A DNA stretch of 64,000 nt from Spirosoma fluviale (GTDB taxonomy: Bacteria > Bacteroidota > Bacteroidia > Cytophagales > Spirosomataceae). The stretch is taken from NCBI RefSeq assembly GCF_900230225.1, contig NZ_OCNH01000003.1, forward strand, positions 62,001-126,000, in the 5' to 3' direction. Of the stretch, positions 7,788 to 16,249 are shown piece after piece. The notes beneath the pieces are model-generated. The model saw only the letters and a program-made list of their open reading frames with translations. It was not told where the DNA came from and did no database searches. Every line of letters begins with the position of its first letter. The first letter of the stretch is position 1. The translations under genes were made by a program, and so were the position numbers.

Positions 7788-7826
7788 AAAGCCCCACGAC
7801 AGTTTGGCGACCGGACGCGGGGCTTT
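7788..7826. terminator. Terminator-like hairpin in the leader of the 7867 gene
   Basis: AAAGCCCC (7788-7795) pairs with GGGGCTTT (7819-7826). Read on the minus strand it is followed by TTTTTC and looks like an intrinsic terminator, but there is no minus-strand gene to end. On the plus strand it sits at the predicted 5' end of the message. Confidence 0.5.
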
Positions 7827-7866
7827 GAAGAAGTTCAATGTTTCACCACTAAACGCAGTAAAGTTA

Positions 7867-8847
7867 ATGAAAAATCTACGCTTGTACTTTTTATCGAAAA
7901 GAAAGCCTTTTAGTATTGTCGAAAGAGTAAGCGCCTTCCTCTTTGTATTGATAGCTTTATCCTGTGGAAGAACTAATACTGGCGATATAGCTCCAGATTC
8001 TCTTCTTACTGCAAAGCAGTATTCTTTAGTAATGTCTAAGGCACTATATAGTTCAATGCAATTGAGCAACTATAACCTTAAATCTACAAAAGCAGATTTC
8101 ATATCTACTGTTAGTAAAGATGAAAACGATGTTATCCGTAATACGGCAAGTTCTCTTTCAAATAATGAACGATTTAACAACCTTTTTAATAGCCAGCCAT
8201 TAGCAAACGCTAGAAGTTCAGCTAGCGATATTGGTAGTCTTAACCTAGATAATATTAAAACGGAACTCAACTCTCCTATTATTTCTGATAATGTTCGTAA
8301 AAAGATTATTCAGTTTGGGGGAAACTTAACAAGTCTTAAGACCAAACTAAACCAGAATAGCAGTACAGATCCAAACACGGTCAAATTCGAAGTTGGTCAA
8401 CTAGTGTCTAATTTTGAAGACGATATAACAAAGGACGCTTCTTTATCATTAGATGAAAAAACAAAGATTTTCTCATTTACTATTCCACTTCATGATAATT
8501 TGGAAAATGTTAAACAGCTACTCACAGGCGTAAATAGTGGTGGACGTTTGGCGGCAAGCGCCCGTAGATGCTGGCTTTGTAATATAGTAAATGTCTTTGT
8601 TACAGTGGTTGTAGCCGTTGTAGTAGTCGCCGTAGCAGTTATAGTCATCGTTGCTGCTGCTGAGATACTAATTTCAGGTGATATAACGACATCTACATCT
8701 ATTGCAGCAGGTGCTTTCGGTGCTGCAGTTGGTGCAATCCTAGGTGTTGTTTATGTGTTTACTCAAGATACTTGCTTACATATAGTCGATTACGGACAGA
8801 CTGTTTATCCTGGTACATTGGTTGGATTCTCCGTTGCCCAGTGCTGA
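7867..8847 (+). CDS. Hypothetical lipoprotein with hydrophobic C-terminal region
   Basis: A 326-residue protein that I do not recognise. ATG 7867 is preferred over the upstream in-frame ATG at 7732, because the upstream stretch encodes a hairpin and promoter-like DNA, and because 7867 gives a long n-region followed by a hydrophobic segment ending in a lipobox-like LIALSC. The middle (residues about 40-235) is polar, rich in Asn, Ser and Leu and predicted helical. Around residue 240-275 follows a valine-rich hydrophobic stretch (VNVFVTVVVAVVVVAVAVIV) and then a glycine-zipper-like segment (AAGAFGAAVGAILGVV). A few cysteines occur near these. Codon use is AT-rich compared with the flanks, suggesting recent acquisition. 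Membrane association is likely; function unknown. Confidence 0.65.
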   Translation: MKNLRLYFLSKRKPFSIVERVSAFLFVLIALSCGRTNTGDIAPDSLLTAKQYSLVMSKALYSSMQLSNYNLKSTKADFISTVSKDENDVIRNTASSLSNNERFNNLFNSQPLANARSSASDIGSLNLDNIKTELNSPIISDNVRKKIIQFGGNLTSLKTKLNQNSSTDPNTVKFEVGQLVSNFEDDITKDASLSLDEKTKIFSFTIPLHDNLENVKQLLTGVNSGGRLAASARRCWLCNIVNVFVTVVVAVVVVAVAVIVIVAAAEILISGDITTSTSIAAGAFGAAVGAILGVVYVFTQDTCLHIVDYGQTVYPGTLVGFSVAQC

Positions 8848-8928
8848 CTAGCAGATTTTGAAGAGTGGCGTAATCGGGTTTATCACGCTACTCTTCACAT
8901 CTGATATTATTAATCAAATCTATCTTTT

Positions 8929-9375
8929 ATGAAAACTGGGCTTCTATTAACCTTAATAATTCTCTTTTTGTCTGATTTAGTGTATAGTCAGGAAAAAGAT
9001 ATCCCGAAAGACATGATCAAATCAAAAGTGGTTGTCAAAATGACGTTCGTACCATTTTTATTTGAAACTGTAGTCAGCGGATATTTTGACATAAACCAGC
9101 AAAAATTATCATTTACCCCATCGCCCTGTAGCGAAATCGATAAGAAATATTCATCCGTTTTCCCTTGTAATAATCACTTAATAAACAAAATAGATTTGAA
9201 TTTTAGTGACATTGCTAAAATTAGCCGCCGTAGCTATTTATTTATTGTACCCAATAGAATTTTTATTAAAAAAGTAACAGGGGAGACATACTTATTCATA
9301 ACTTCTAAAAGGAGGCATATTATTAATGCATATAAAAAATATAGACTGGAAAATTCGTCTATTGATCCGAAATAG
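8929..9375 (+). CDS. Hypothetical secreted protein
   Basis: A 148-residue protein with a clear Sec signal peptide (MKTGLLLTLIILFLSDLVYS, cleaved near SQE). The mature part is small, basic and strand-rich (for example KVVVKMTFVPFLFETVVSGY), and resembles no family I can name. It lies 81 bp after the lipoprotein gene on the same strand and shares its AT-rich composition, so the two may be co-inherited. Function unknown. Confidence 0.6.
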   Translation: MKTGLLLTLIILFLSDLVYSQEKDIPKDMIKSKVVVKMTFVPFLFETVVSGYFDINQQKLSFTPSPCSEIDKKYSSVFPCNNHLINKIDLNFSDIAKISRRSYLFIVPNRIFIKKVTGETYLFITSKRRHIINAYKKYRLENSSIDPK

Positions 9376-9416
9376 CTAAGGTTTCTGAATATTGTGCCGA
9401 CGTTATTCTCAAAATT

Positions 9417-9599
9417 ATGCGAACGGCAGCTTTGTTTTTGCTCTTGGGGGCCTGTTTAATTGGATGTTGTGATCCTCAGAAAATGTCTGCTCCTTTTGCC
9501 TTTACTATACTGCATAAGAGCCAGACGGGAGTGAGTTGCCAAAAAGATAAAATGAGTGTTGTGTTTGCTGGTGATGTAAATCACAAACAGCTTTCCTGA
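9417..9599 (+). CDS. Small putative lipoprotein
   Basis: A 60-residue reading frame beginning with a signal sequence and lipobox (LLLGACLIGC, cysteine about residue 17). Only some 43 residues would remain after processing. It lies 41 bp downstream of the secreted protein gene. Being so short it may be a truncated remnant or a true small lipoprotein; nothing else can be told. Confidence 0.4.
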   Translation: MRTAALFLLLGACLIGCCDPQKMSAPFAFTILHKSQTGVSCQKDKMSVVFAGDVNHKQLS

Positions 9600-9639
9600 A
9601 AATACAGCTTGAACAGGGAGGGCGTATCCAAAAAAATAT

Positions 9640-9876
9640 TCATAAAGACTCTCTACGTTTCTTTATAACTTCATCGCTAAGTGAGCCTTTGTGGTCTTTT
9701 AACACATCACGCGGTTTTCGGAATGAGAAATTATTCATCGTTAGCCGTTTGGATTCTGGCTTTTTGGTCGGGTCTTCCAGGAAGGTGACAATGACCTTCG
9801 TCTCATTCTCAAACGGAACTTTGTCGTGCAGGTAAACTTGGCCATTTTGATAGATACCCTCAACCGCGACTAGCAT
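9640..9876 (-). CDS. Antitoxin-like small protein
   Basis: A 78-residue protein whose first half (VEGIYQNGQVYLHDKVPFEN followed by KVIVTFLED) has the beta-rich pattern of the AF2212/DUF2281-like antitoxin N-termini that dimerise and bind DNA. The second half is charged and probably flexible, as in antitoxins that wrap a toxin. No toxin gene follows it in the expected downstream position (toward lower coordinates), so it is either an orphan or a regulator. Family call is tentative. Confidence 0.5.
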   Translation of the reverse strand: MLVAVEGIYQNGQVYLHDKVPFENETKVIVTFLEDPTKKPESKRLTMNNFSFRKPRDVLKDHKGSLSDEVIKKRRESL

Positions 9877-9900
9877 AGGCTTTAGTTTTTATCAACTATA

Positions 9901-9949
9901 CAACAAAACTCCCCCGTCGCGTTTGACCGCAGCGGGGGAGCTTTTGTTG
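9901..9949 (-). terminator. Intrinsic terminator for rpmE
   Basis: CTCCCCCG (9909-9916) pairs with CGGGGGAG (9933-9940), extended outward by CAACAAAA/TTTTGTTG. On the minus strand the stem is followed by TTTTGTTG. It lies 15 bp past the L31 stop codon. Confidence 0.75.
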
Positions 9950-9963
9950 GTGATGATTAACGA

Positions 9964-10236
9964 CTACTGGGCCGTCGAGGTCGGCGTTGCGTTGTCTTTG
10001 GTACCGTAGCGCTTGCGGAACTTGTCCACACGACCGGCGGTATCGAGCAGTACGTTCTTGCCCGTGTAGAACGGGTGCGACTGCGAGCTAACTTCAATTT
10101 TAACGAGCGGATAGGTCTGTCCTTCGTACTCGATTGTATCTCTTGTTTGAACCGTAGAGCGGGTCAGAAATTTGTAGTCGCTCGACAGGTCGTGGAATAC
10201 CACTTCGCGGTAGTCCGGGTGAATGCCCTTTTTCAT
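9964..10236 (-). CDS. rpmE2: 50S ribosomal protein L31 type B
   Basis: A 90-residue L31 of the type B, zinc-independent class: it starts [16 protein letters not shown] and lacks the CxxC pairs of zinc-binding L31. [20 protein letters not shown] is the family's conserved core. The ATG at 10236 is chosen because all L31 proteins begin at this MKxGIHP; the frame is open 18 codons further upstream but that is not protein-like. L31 joins the two ribosomal subunits at the central protuberance. It has its own promoter motif at 10288-10295 and a strong terminator. Confidence 0.97.
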   Translation of the reverse strand: MKKGIHPDYREVVFHDLSSDYKFLTRSTVQTRDTIEYEGQTYPLVKIEVSSQSHPFYTGKNVLLDTAGRVDKFRKRYGTKDNATPTSTAQ

Positions 10237-10287
10237 GATTAATCTCAGTTTCTTGTCATCTTCTCGGTTTCCGACCGAAAAGGATTG

Positions 10288-10295
10288 CAAAGGTA
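10288..10295 (-). promoter_or_regulatory. Probable rpmE promoter
   Basis: Minus-strand TACCTTTG, an exact TAnnTTTG match, with a TTG-containing -33 candidate about 19-20 bp upstream (GACTTGGC). The start codon of L31 is about 50 bp downstream. Confidence 0.6.
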
Positions 10296-10733
10296 CGGGG
10301 TTTGCGCCGAATAGCCAAGTCTTTTTTGGCTTCTTTTACGCGTTGATTATGAACGTTCTAAATCAGTACCGTTGCATAATATTGACTTGATGAAGGCTTG
10401 CCGGGACAGGATTTTTATTTTTAACTTTAGAAAATTGATTTGCCTTTCTCTACGGTTCGTCTGGTCTCTTGAGCCCGGTTGCACCGATCAATAAATTCGA
10501 TCTTTTTTATTTTTAGACTAGCGCTTCGGTGGGTTATTGGTAAGTCCTTAACACTGACGACTTAACAAATCCTTAATGTATTGGGTGGAATTGCACCTTT
10601 CAACGATTCGTAAAAATCGCCGAACCTTACCGGTTGCTTTTCCGTCTATTTCGAAAGAACTTTAATGCTTCGTCCTGGGAACAGATTTAGGTTAAGCAAT
10701 ATTTCTGCCAATTAAGTTACCTGGCAAATTCAG

Positions 10734-10741
10734 TACCTTTG
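10734..10741 (+). promoter_or_regulatory. Candidate nrdA promoter
   Basis: TACCTTTG, exact match to the Bacteroidota -7 motif, 74 bp before the nrdA start. A matching -33 TTTG is not obvious at the right distance. Confidence 0.4.
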
Positions 10742-10815
10742 GAGAGCTTGAAAACAGGCCGTCTGAGACTTTAATTTTATCATTTTTTCATACATTAACA
10801 CTAACCCAAACGCTC

Positions 10816-13299
10816 ATGTTTGTAGTCAAACGCGATGGACGCCGGGAGTCGGTTAAATTCGACAAAATCACGGCCCGGATCGAAAAACTGTGCTATGGTC
10901 TCGATCCCGCTTATGTACAACCGGTAGAGGTGGCTGTGAAAGTCGTTAGTGGTCTTTACGATGGCGTTAAAACCACCGAACTCGACAATCTGGCTGCCGA
11001 AACAGCCGCGTCGATGACCACCAAACACCCGGACTATGCTATTCTGGCGGCTCGGATCGCCATTTCGAACCTGCATAAGGAAACGAACAAGTCGTTCTCC
11101 GGCACCATCAAGAAACTGTATCAGTACGAAGACCCGAAAACCGGCGAAAATGCATCCCTGATCTCTAAAGAGGTGTATGACGTGGTTCGCCAGCATGCCG
11201 CCCTGCTGGATTCGACCATCATTTACGATCGGGATTATGGCTACGATTACTTTGGCTACAAAACACTTGAAAAATCGTACCTGCTGAAACTCGACGGCCG
11301 CATTGCCGAACGGCCACAGCACATGCTGATGCGGGTAGCGGTTGGGATTCACCAGGAAGATATCGACTCGGCCATCGAGACGTACAACCTGCTTTCTGAG
11401 AAGTGGTTTACTCACGCCACACCCACGCTGTTCAACGCCGGTACGCCGAAACCACAAATGTCGAGCTGCTTCCTGCTGACGATGAAGGATGACTCCATCG
11501 ATGGTATTTATGACACGCTGAAACAAACCGCCAAAATCTCCCAATCGGCGGGTGGTATTGGCTTGAGCATTCATAATGTTCGGGCTACGGGTACCTACAT
11601 TAAAGGCACCAACGGAACCTCCAACGGGATTGTACCCATGCTGCGCGTGTTTAATGACACTGCCCGCTACGTCGATCAGGGCGGTGGCAAGCGCAAAGGC
11701 TCGTTCGCGATTTATCTGGAGCCCTGGCACGCCGATATTTTCGACTTCCTGGACTTGAAAAAGAACTCGGGTAAAGAAGAAGGCCGCGCCCGCGACCTGT
11801 TCTACGCCCTCTGGACGCCCGATCTGTTCATGAAACGCGTAGAAGATGACGACGTCTGGTCGTTGTTCTGCCCGCACGAGTGCCCTGGCATGGCTGATTG
11901 CTACGGCGATGAGTTCGAAGAACTGTACACGCGTTACGAGCGCGAAGGTCGTGCGCGGAAAACGATCAAGGCGCAGGAATTGTGGTTCAAAATTCTGGAA
12001 TCGCAAACCGAAACCGGCACGCCGTACATGCTGTACAAAGATGCCGCCAACAAAAAATCGAACCAGAAAAACCTGGGCACCATCAAGTCGAGTAACCTCT
12101 GTACCGAAATCATTGAGTACACGGCCCCCGACGAAATTGCCGTTTGTAATCTGGCGTCCATTGCCCTGCCGAAGTTCATCACACGCGGTACGGATGGCAT
12201 TATGCGCTTCGATCACCAGAAGTTGTATGAAGTGACCAAAACGGCCACCCGCAACCTCAACAAAATCATCGACATTAATTATTACCCGGTTGAAGAAGCC
12301 CGTCGGAGCAACATGCGCCACCGGCCAATTGGTATCGGGGTGCAGGGGCTAGCCGATGCGTTCATTATGCTGCGGATGCCGTTTGAGTCGGATGAAGCGC
12401 GTCGCCTGAACGAAGATATCTTCGAAACGATCTATTTTGGTGCCATGACTTCGTCGATGGAGCAGGCCAAAGAATCCGGTCCGTATGAAACCTGGAAAGG
12501 TTCGCCCATCTCGCAGGGTATCTTCCAGTTCGATATGTGGGGGGTGAAGCCGAAGTCGAATCGCTGGGATTGGGAAAGCCTGCGCAAAGACGTCGTTGAA
12601 CACGGTGTTCGTAACTCGCTGCTACTGGCACCGATGCCAACGGCCTCGACCTCGCAGATTCTGGGCAACAACGAATGTTTTGAGCCGTACACGAGCAACA
12701 TCTACACCCGCCGGGTACTGTCGGGCGAGTTTGTGGTGGTGAACAAGCATCTGCTCAAAGACCTCGTGAAACTGGGCCTTTGGAACGATGCCATGAAGAA
12801 CAACTTGATTTTGGCCAACGGCTCGATCCAGGCGATTCCGAACATTCCGCAGAACATCAAAGACCTCTACAAAACGGTTTGGGAGATCAAGCAGAAGCAC
12901 ATCATCGACATGGCTGCCGACCGCGGTGCCTACATTTGCCAGTCGCAGTCGCTGAACATTCACATTCAGGACTCGAACTTCGGGAAGCTGACATCCATGC
13001 ACTTCTACGCCTGGAAAGCGGGTCTGAAAACGGGTATGTACTACCTGCGTACGAAAGCCGCTTCCGACGCCGTGAAGTTCACCGTCGTTCAGCCACAGGC
13101 CGAGCCCCAACTGGAGCCCGTCATGGCCGAATCTGTAACGACCGTCGAGCGTCCGTTAGATTACGTACAATACGCCAAAGACCACGCGCAGAACGCGACG
13201 CCACAACCCGTACCAATGGTAACGGACCTCGAACAGCAGTATGCCGCCATGACCTGCTCGCTGGATGATCCGGAAGGTTGTGAAATGTGCGGAAGCTAG
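10816..13299 (+). CDS. nrdA: Ribonucleoside-diphosphate reductase, class I large (alpha) subunit
   Basis: An 827-residue catalytic subunit of class I ribonucleotide reductase, which makes deoxyribonucleotides for DNA synthesis. The N-terminal ATP-cone (residues about 1-95, [16 protein letters not shown]) gives overall activity control by ATP/dATP. The barrel contains the first redox cysteine in [11 protein letters not shown], the finger-loop NLCTEIIEY with CNLASI (thiyl-radical cysteine and partner residues), and [16 protein letters not shown]. Two adjacent tyrosines for radical transfer appear in [17 protein letters not shown]. The C-terminal tail ends in CEMCGS, the CxxC shuttle that is re-reduced by thioredoxin-type partners. 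The small subunit NrdB is not adjacent and not in the window. A terminator follows at 13331-13364. Confidence 0.97.
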   Translation: MFVVKRDGRRESVKFDKITARIEKLCYGLDPAYVQPVEVAVKVVSGLYDGVKTTELDNLAAETAASMTTKHPDYAILAARIAISNLHKETNKSFSGTIKKLYQYEDPKTGENASLISKEVYDVVRQHAALLDSTIIYDRDYGYDYFGYKTLEKSYLLKLDGRIAERPQHMLMRVAVGIHQEDIDSAIETYNLLSEKWFTHATPTLFNAGTPKPQMSSCFLLTMKDDSIDGIYDTLKQTAKISQSAGGIGLSIHNVRATGTYIKGTNGTSNGIVPMLRVFNDTARYVDQGGGKRKGSFAIYLEPWHADIFDFLDLKKNSGKEEGRARDLFYALWTPDLFMKRVEDDDVWSLFCPHECPGMADCYGDEFEELYTRYEREGRARKTIKAQELWFKILESQTETGTPYMLYKDAANKKSNQKNLGTIKSSNLCTEIIEYTAPDEIAVCNLASIALPKFITRGTDGIMRFDHQKLYEVTKTATRNLNKIIDINYYPVEEARRSNMRHRPIGIGVQGLADAFIMLRMPFESDEARRLNEDIFETIYFGAMTSSMEQAKESGPYETWKGSPISQGIFQFDMWGVKPKSNRWDWESLRKDVVEHGVRNSLLLAPMPTASTSQILGNNECFEPYTSNIYTRRVLSGEFVVVNKHLLKDLVKLGLWNDAMKNNLILANGSIQAIPNIPQNIKDLYKTVWEIKQKHIIDMAADRGAYICQSQSLNIHIQDSNFGKLTSMHFYAWKAGLKTGMYYLRTKAASDAVKFTVVQPQAEPQLEPVMAESVTTVERPLDYVQYAKDHAQNATPQPVPMVTDLEQQYAAMTCSLDDPEGCEMCGS

Positions 13300-13330
13300 T
13301 GGTTTCCAGATTTAAGATTCAAATTTTACG

Positions 13331-13364
13331 CTCCCGGCTGTGGTAACAGGGCCGGGAGTTGTGT
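13331..13364 (+). terminator. Intrinsic terminator after nrdA
   Basis: CTCCCGGC (13331-13338) pairs with GCCGGGAG (13351-13358) across a 12-nt loop, followed by TTGTGTTTT. It lies 31 bp beyond the nrdA stop. Confidence 0.75.
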
Positions 13365-13449
13365 TTTACTGGCGTTTACGGAAGTATGTCAGTGTGGGCC
13401 TTATCCTGCTTTTCGCGGATATAAGTAAAACCAAGCTACGGCCACTCAG

Positions 13450-13466
13450 CCGACCGGGACGGTCGG
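13450..13466. repeat. Short hairpin unit, family B copy 1
   Basis: CCGACC-GGGAC-GGTCGG, a 6-bp stem with 5-nt loop. The same 17-mer occurs at 27651-27667 and in reverse complement at 27572-27588. Like those, it lies between convergent genes. Confidence 0.75.
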
Positions 13467-13502
13467 TGTACAGTTAAGACCAGAATAAAATACGGGCTAT
13501 CA

Positions 13503-14546
13503 TTACTTCGCAATTGTTGTCACCATGCCATCCGCCGATAATTTGCGGATGCAGTCATTTCCTCCGTCGATGATATAGATGTTCTGCTTACTGTCCATGG
13601 CGATGTCGCAGCCCAGCGGGAAATTGAATAAGGCCGTCAGCGCTTTTCCATCTTTGTAGCCTTCTTGTGCCCGGCCACCCATGTTTACGTTATTCGGCTG
13701 AATGATGCTGTTCCCCGCTATAGTCGCCACCTTGTTCTCAGCAATTTTAATGATCCGGTGCAAGCGTCCGTCGGCGAAAATCACATCGCCCTTACTGTTG
13801 ATGAGAATATCCTGCGGGGCCATCAATTCAGCCTTGCTGACATCGCCCTGTACATAAACGGGGTGAAATTCACGCTTTCCGCACAGTCCGGCGAGTGTCG
13901 TTACCGTTCCGTTAACAGCCAGCTTTTTGATGCACCGCCCCGCGCCATCACTCAAATAGAGATTTCCCGCAGGATCTATACCCATACCGGCAATCCATTT
14001 GGTTTTCAGGGTTGTACTTTCCCGCGTGTTTACCAGGGTGGTCACCATGCCATTAGCGTCTATTTTTCGAATCAGGTAAAAGTCGCCGAGGTTGTCTTTG
14101 TTGGTGTTATCACGCTCGGCTACGTAGATGTTGCCTGCCTGATCAATCTCAATGAATTCGATGCTCCTGAACTGAGCCGTTTGTAACGGACCGTCTTTGA
14201 CCCGGCTAACAAACGGCACACCGGCAAAGAGCGTCACCTTACCATCGAGGGTTAGTTTCCAGATCAGGCCTTCATCGGCCATATAAATGTTATCCTGGGC
14301 GTCAATCGCCATGGCGTTACAACGGGGGTAAGGTGCCCGCTTAATATCCTTCCGAATATCTTCGGTGATGTAAGACAATTTTCCATCGGGGGTCAGCTTC
14401 ATCACACGCCCCTGATAGACATGCATAATCACGTTGTCTTTGCTGTCGATTACGATAGCGTTCGGCGACGAGGGAAGTTTAGGAATAGGCGATTGCGCCC
14501 GTGCCATCAATGATAGACCGGCGAAGAAAAACAAAATATAGCGCAT
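13503..14546 (-). CDS. Secreted NHL-repeat beta-propeller protein
   Basis: A 347-residue protein with an N-terminal signal peptide (MRYILFFFAGLSLMARAQ) followed by about six NHL-type blades. Each blade shows the pattern of a hydrophobic run, Asp, a short turn with Gly/Asn and Ile-Tyr (for example AMAIDAQDNIYMAD, GMGIDPAGNLYLSD, DIAMDSKQNIYIIDGG). NHL propellers serve as binding platforms or lyases; no catalytic residues can be singled out. It lies 17 bp behind the LacI-type regulator gene on the same strand, so the two are probably one transcript controlled by that regulator. Mature protein is expected in the periplasm or at the surface. Confidence 0.88.
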   Translation of the reverse strand: MRYILFFFAGLSLMARAQSPIPKLPSSPNAIVIDSKDNVIMHVYQGRVMKLTPDGKLSYITEDIRKDIKRAPYPRCNAMAIDAQDNIYMADEGLIWKLTLDGKVTLFAGVPFVSRVKDGPLQTAQFRSIEFIEIDQAGNIYVAERDNTNKDNLGDFYLIRKIDANGMVTTLVNTRESTTLKTKWIAGMGIDPAGNLYLSDGAGRCIKKLAVNGTVTTLAGLCGKREFHPVYVQGDVSKAELMAPQDILINSKGDVIFADGRLHRIIKIAENKVATIAGNSIIQPNNVNMGGRAQEGYKDGKALTALFNFPLGCDIAMDSKQNIYIIDGGNDCIRKLSADGMVTTIAK

Positions 14547-14563
14547 TGTTTAGGTGGGGTTTA

Positions 14564-15586
14564 TTAGTCGTCTATTGGCCGGGTTGACTCCTTTATAATC
14601 AGTTCGCCTTCCAGGTTGGCCTGTGTAGTGGTGTTGTTCTTTTTAATGCTCTCCAATAGAATTTTAGTTGCCAGTTGACCCATTTCCAGCAGGGGTTGCT
14701 TTATGTAAGTGATCGGTGTGTGGAACAGGTTGTAAGATTCGGCCTGGTCTATGCTCACGACGGCTACCTGTTCGGGAACACGCAGGTGTAGCCTATTTAT
14801 TTGCTGTAAGCCGTAGAGGGCTAGTCTGTTGGAGGCAAACAGGATGGCGTCAACAGGTTTCGTTCCTGTCAGCAGTTCGTCAACCGCTTTGGTTATTTCG
14901 TTGCTGGATACATCGAGTTTTAACTCCTTCAGCCAGGTTTTTCGAAAAGGTATCTTGTTCCCTTTCAGGGCTTCCAGATAGCCGCGTTTACGCTCGTTAA
15001 GGTTGAATAACGATGTATCGAAGGTAACCATGCCGATACGCTGGTAGCCGGAGTCGATCAGGTGCTGCATGGCTTTATGAATCGCTCCGAAATTGTCCAG
15101 GGCCACATAATTAGTCTTCAGTTCCGGGAAGTACCGGTCAATCAGGACAAAGGGGATGCCCTGTTTCTGTAGTTCGGCGAGTTGGACTTCGGACCCTTCG
15201 GATGGAAAAATCAGCAGTCCATCGACCTGGCGGTTGAGCAACGTGGAGATTAGCTTTTGGGCCTTTCCCGGCTTTTCGTCTGAGCTGCCAAAAAGAACCG
15301 TGTAGTTGTGTTTATCTGCTTCGTCTTCGATAATTCGGGCCAGCGAGGAGGAGAAGGGGTTCGATATATCGGCTACGACCAGCCCAATGGTGTAGGTCTT
15401 GTTTGTCTTGAGACTTCTGGCAATCTGGTTGGGCCGATAGTTCAGTTCGTTGGCCACCTCCCTGATCTTTTTAGCCACCAGCTTATTGATTCGGTTTTCC
15501 TTTTGGTTATTAAGCACATACGAAACGAGGGCTGTTGAAACACCTACTGTTTGGGCAATGTCCTTCAATGATGTCTTTTTGGTCAT
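14564..15586 (-). CDS. LacI family transcriptional regulator
   Basis: A 340-residue regulator. The N-terminal HTH (TSLKDIAQTVGVSTALVSYV) and hinge (NYRPNQIARSLKTNKTYTIG) are canonical; the rest is a periplasmic-binding-protein-like effector domain with VVADISNPF, GLLIFPSEG, GIPFVLIDR and the late IDQAES...HTPITYIKQP motif. ATG 15586 is used; an in-frame TTG three codons upstream is less likely. The effector is presumably a sugar. Two palindromes of the type bound by LacI proteins (GTTTAAAC doubled) lie 33 and 182 bp upstream of the start, arguing for autoregulation of this gene and the following NHL gene. Confidence 0.93.
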   Translation of the reverse strand: MTKKTSLKDIAQTVGVSTALVSYVLNNQKENRINKLVAKKIREVANELNYRPNQIARSLKTNKTYTIGLVVADISNPFSSSLARIIEDEADKHNYTVLFGSSDEKPGKAQKLISTLLNRQVDGLLIFPSEGSEVQLAELQKQGIPFVLIDRYFPELKTNYVALDNFGAIHKAMQHLIDSGYQRIGMVTFDTSLFNLNERKRGYLEALKGNKIPFRKTWLKELKLDVSSNEITKAVDELLTGTKPVDAILFASNRLALYGLQQINRLHLRVPEQVAVVSIDQAESYNLFHTPITYIKQPLLEMGQLATKILLESIKKNNTTTQANLEGELIIKESTRPIDD

Positions 15587-15618
15587 AGGTGACAAACATA
15601 AGAAAAAGCCAATTAATA

Positions 15619-15634
15619 ATTTAATCGTTTAAAC
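15619..15634. promoter_or_regulatory. LacI-type operator candidate, proximal
   Basis: ATTTAATCGTTTAAAC matches the perfect palindrome at 15768 in 14 of 16 positions and has the central CG typical of LacI-family operators. It lies 33 bp upstream of the regulator's start codon, in the expected promoter region. Confidence 0.55.
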
Positions 15635-15767
15635 AACAGGTTCGTTTAGTTGATCAATGTGAGGACCGGATAATCACGAAAAATCAATATAAATACGAGT
15701 TTATTTGTATTATTCTTATGTATTTAAGGGGAGATATAAAGAACTTTGGCCATTTTGGGCTCTCCAC

Positions 15768-15783
15768 GTTTAAACGTTTAAAC
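15768..15783. promoter_or_regulatory. LacI-type operator candidate, distal
   Basis: GTTTAAACGTTTAAAC is a perfect 16-bp palindrome with central CG. About 150 bp (near 14 helical turns) separates it from the proximal site, compatible with looping by a tetramer; that is inference. Confidence 0.6.
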
Positions 15784-15999
15784 CAATCTAACAGCCCAGG
15801 GGTTTTATAGCTGATATACCTGTTGGATGAACAGGCTTAGTACGAGTAAGTTATATCATTGACCAATGAAAAAAGCAATGAAAACGACTCGGAAAAGTGA
15901 ACAACTGAATCAGTCAACATAAGGTGAAATTGGTCTACCGATGAGAGAAGATAGCGTATAACGGCTTCTCAGGCGTAGAACCTAAACAAGCGAACGTAA

Positions 16000-16164
16000 A
16001 TGGAACCCATATATAACAATACCGAAAAAACAAACGCAATGAGCTTTCGCGCGTCGTTGCAAAAATCCGTATTGACATTCATTACCCAACATGCGGATGT
16101 GTTTGAAGCGCTGACCCGTAACCAGACACCATTTGGTGGTTCATTCCTGGCTAATAACCGGTAA
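16000..16164 (+). CDS. Small hypothetical protein, 54 residues
   Basis: An ATG-started reading frame encoding a 54-residue basic protein (MEPIYNNTEKTNAMSF..., then SVLTFITQHADVFEALTRNQ). Amino-acid makeup and codon choice look protein-like, with a helical middle. It lies 85 bp upstream of another small hypothetical gene on the same strand. An antisense ORF over the same DNA looks much less protein-like. Function unknown. Confidence 0.4.
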   Translation: MEPIYNNTEKTNAMSFRASLQKSVLTFITQHADVFEALTRNQTPFGGSFLANNR

Positions 16165-16249
16165 TTCAGCAAAAAGAGTAAAGGCAAAAGGCGGCTTTTA
16201 ATCCCGGCCAGTGTGGATCGTGGAAAGAAAACCTGCCCAACAAACATTA

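Larger units (their letters stand above)
10237..10815. other. Intergenic region between rpmE and nrdA
   Basis: 579 bp separating divergent genes. It holds the rpmE promoter (10288-10295, minus) and a candidate nrdA promoter (10734-10741, plus). No conserved small ORF, no NrdR-box pair and no riboswitch that I can recognise lies in the remaining AT-rich sequence. Confidence 0.5.
15587..15999. other. Upstream region of the LacI regulator
   Basis: 413 bp of AT-rich DNA. It holds the two operator-like palindromes at 15619-15634 and 15768-15783. I see no further gene; a plus-strand small ORF starts at its right end (16000). Confidence 0.5.

Noticed and set aside
10801-12321. 506-codon open frame on the minus strand inside nrdA
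   Set aside because: It is antisense to a strongly conserved gene, has arginine/glycine/valine-rich low-information sequence and arises from the GC-skewed third codon positions of nrdA.
15969-16247. 92-codon minus-strand frame over the small ORF at 16000
   Set aside because: Lower protein-likeness than the 54-codon plus-strand frame and no conserved start context.
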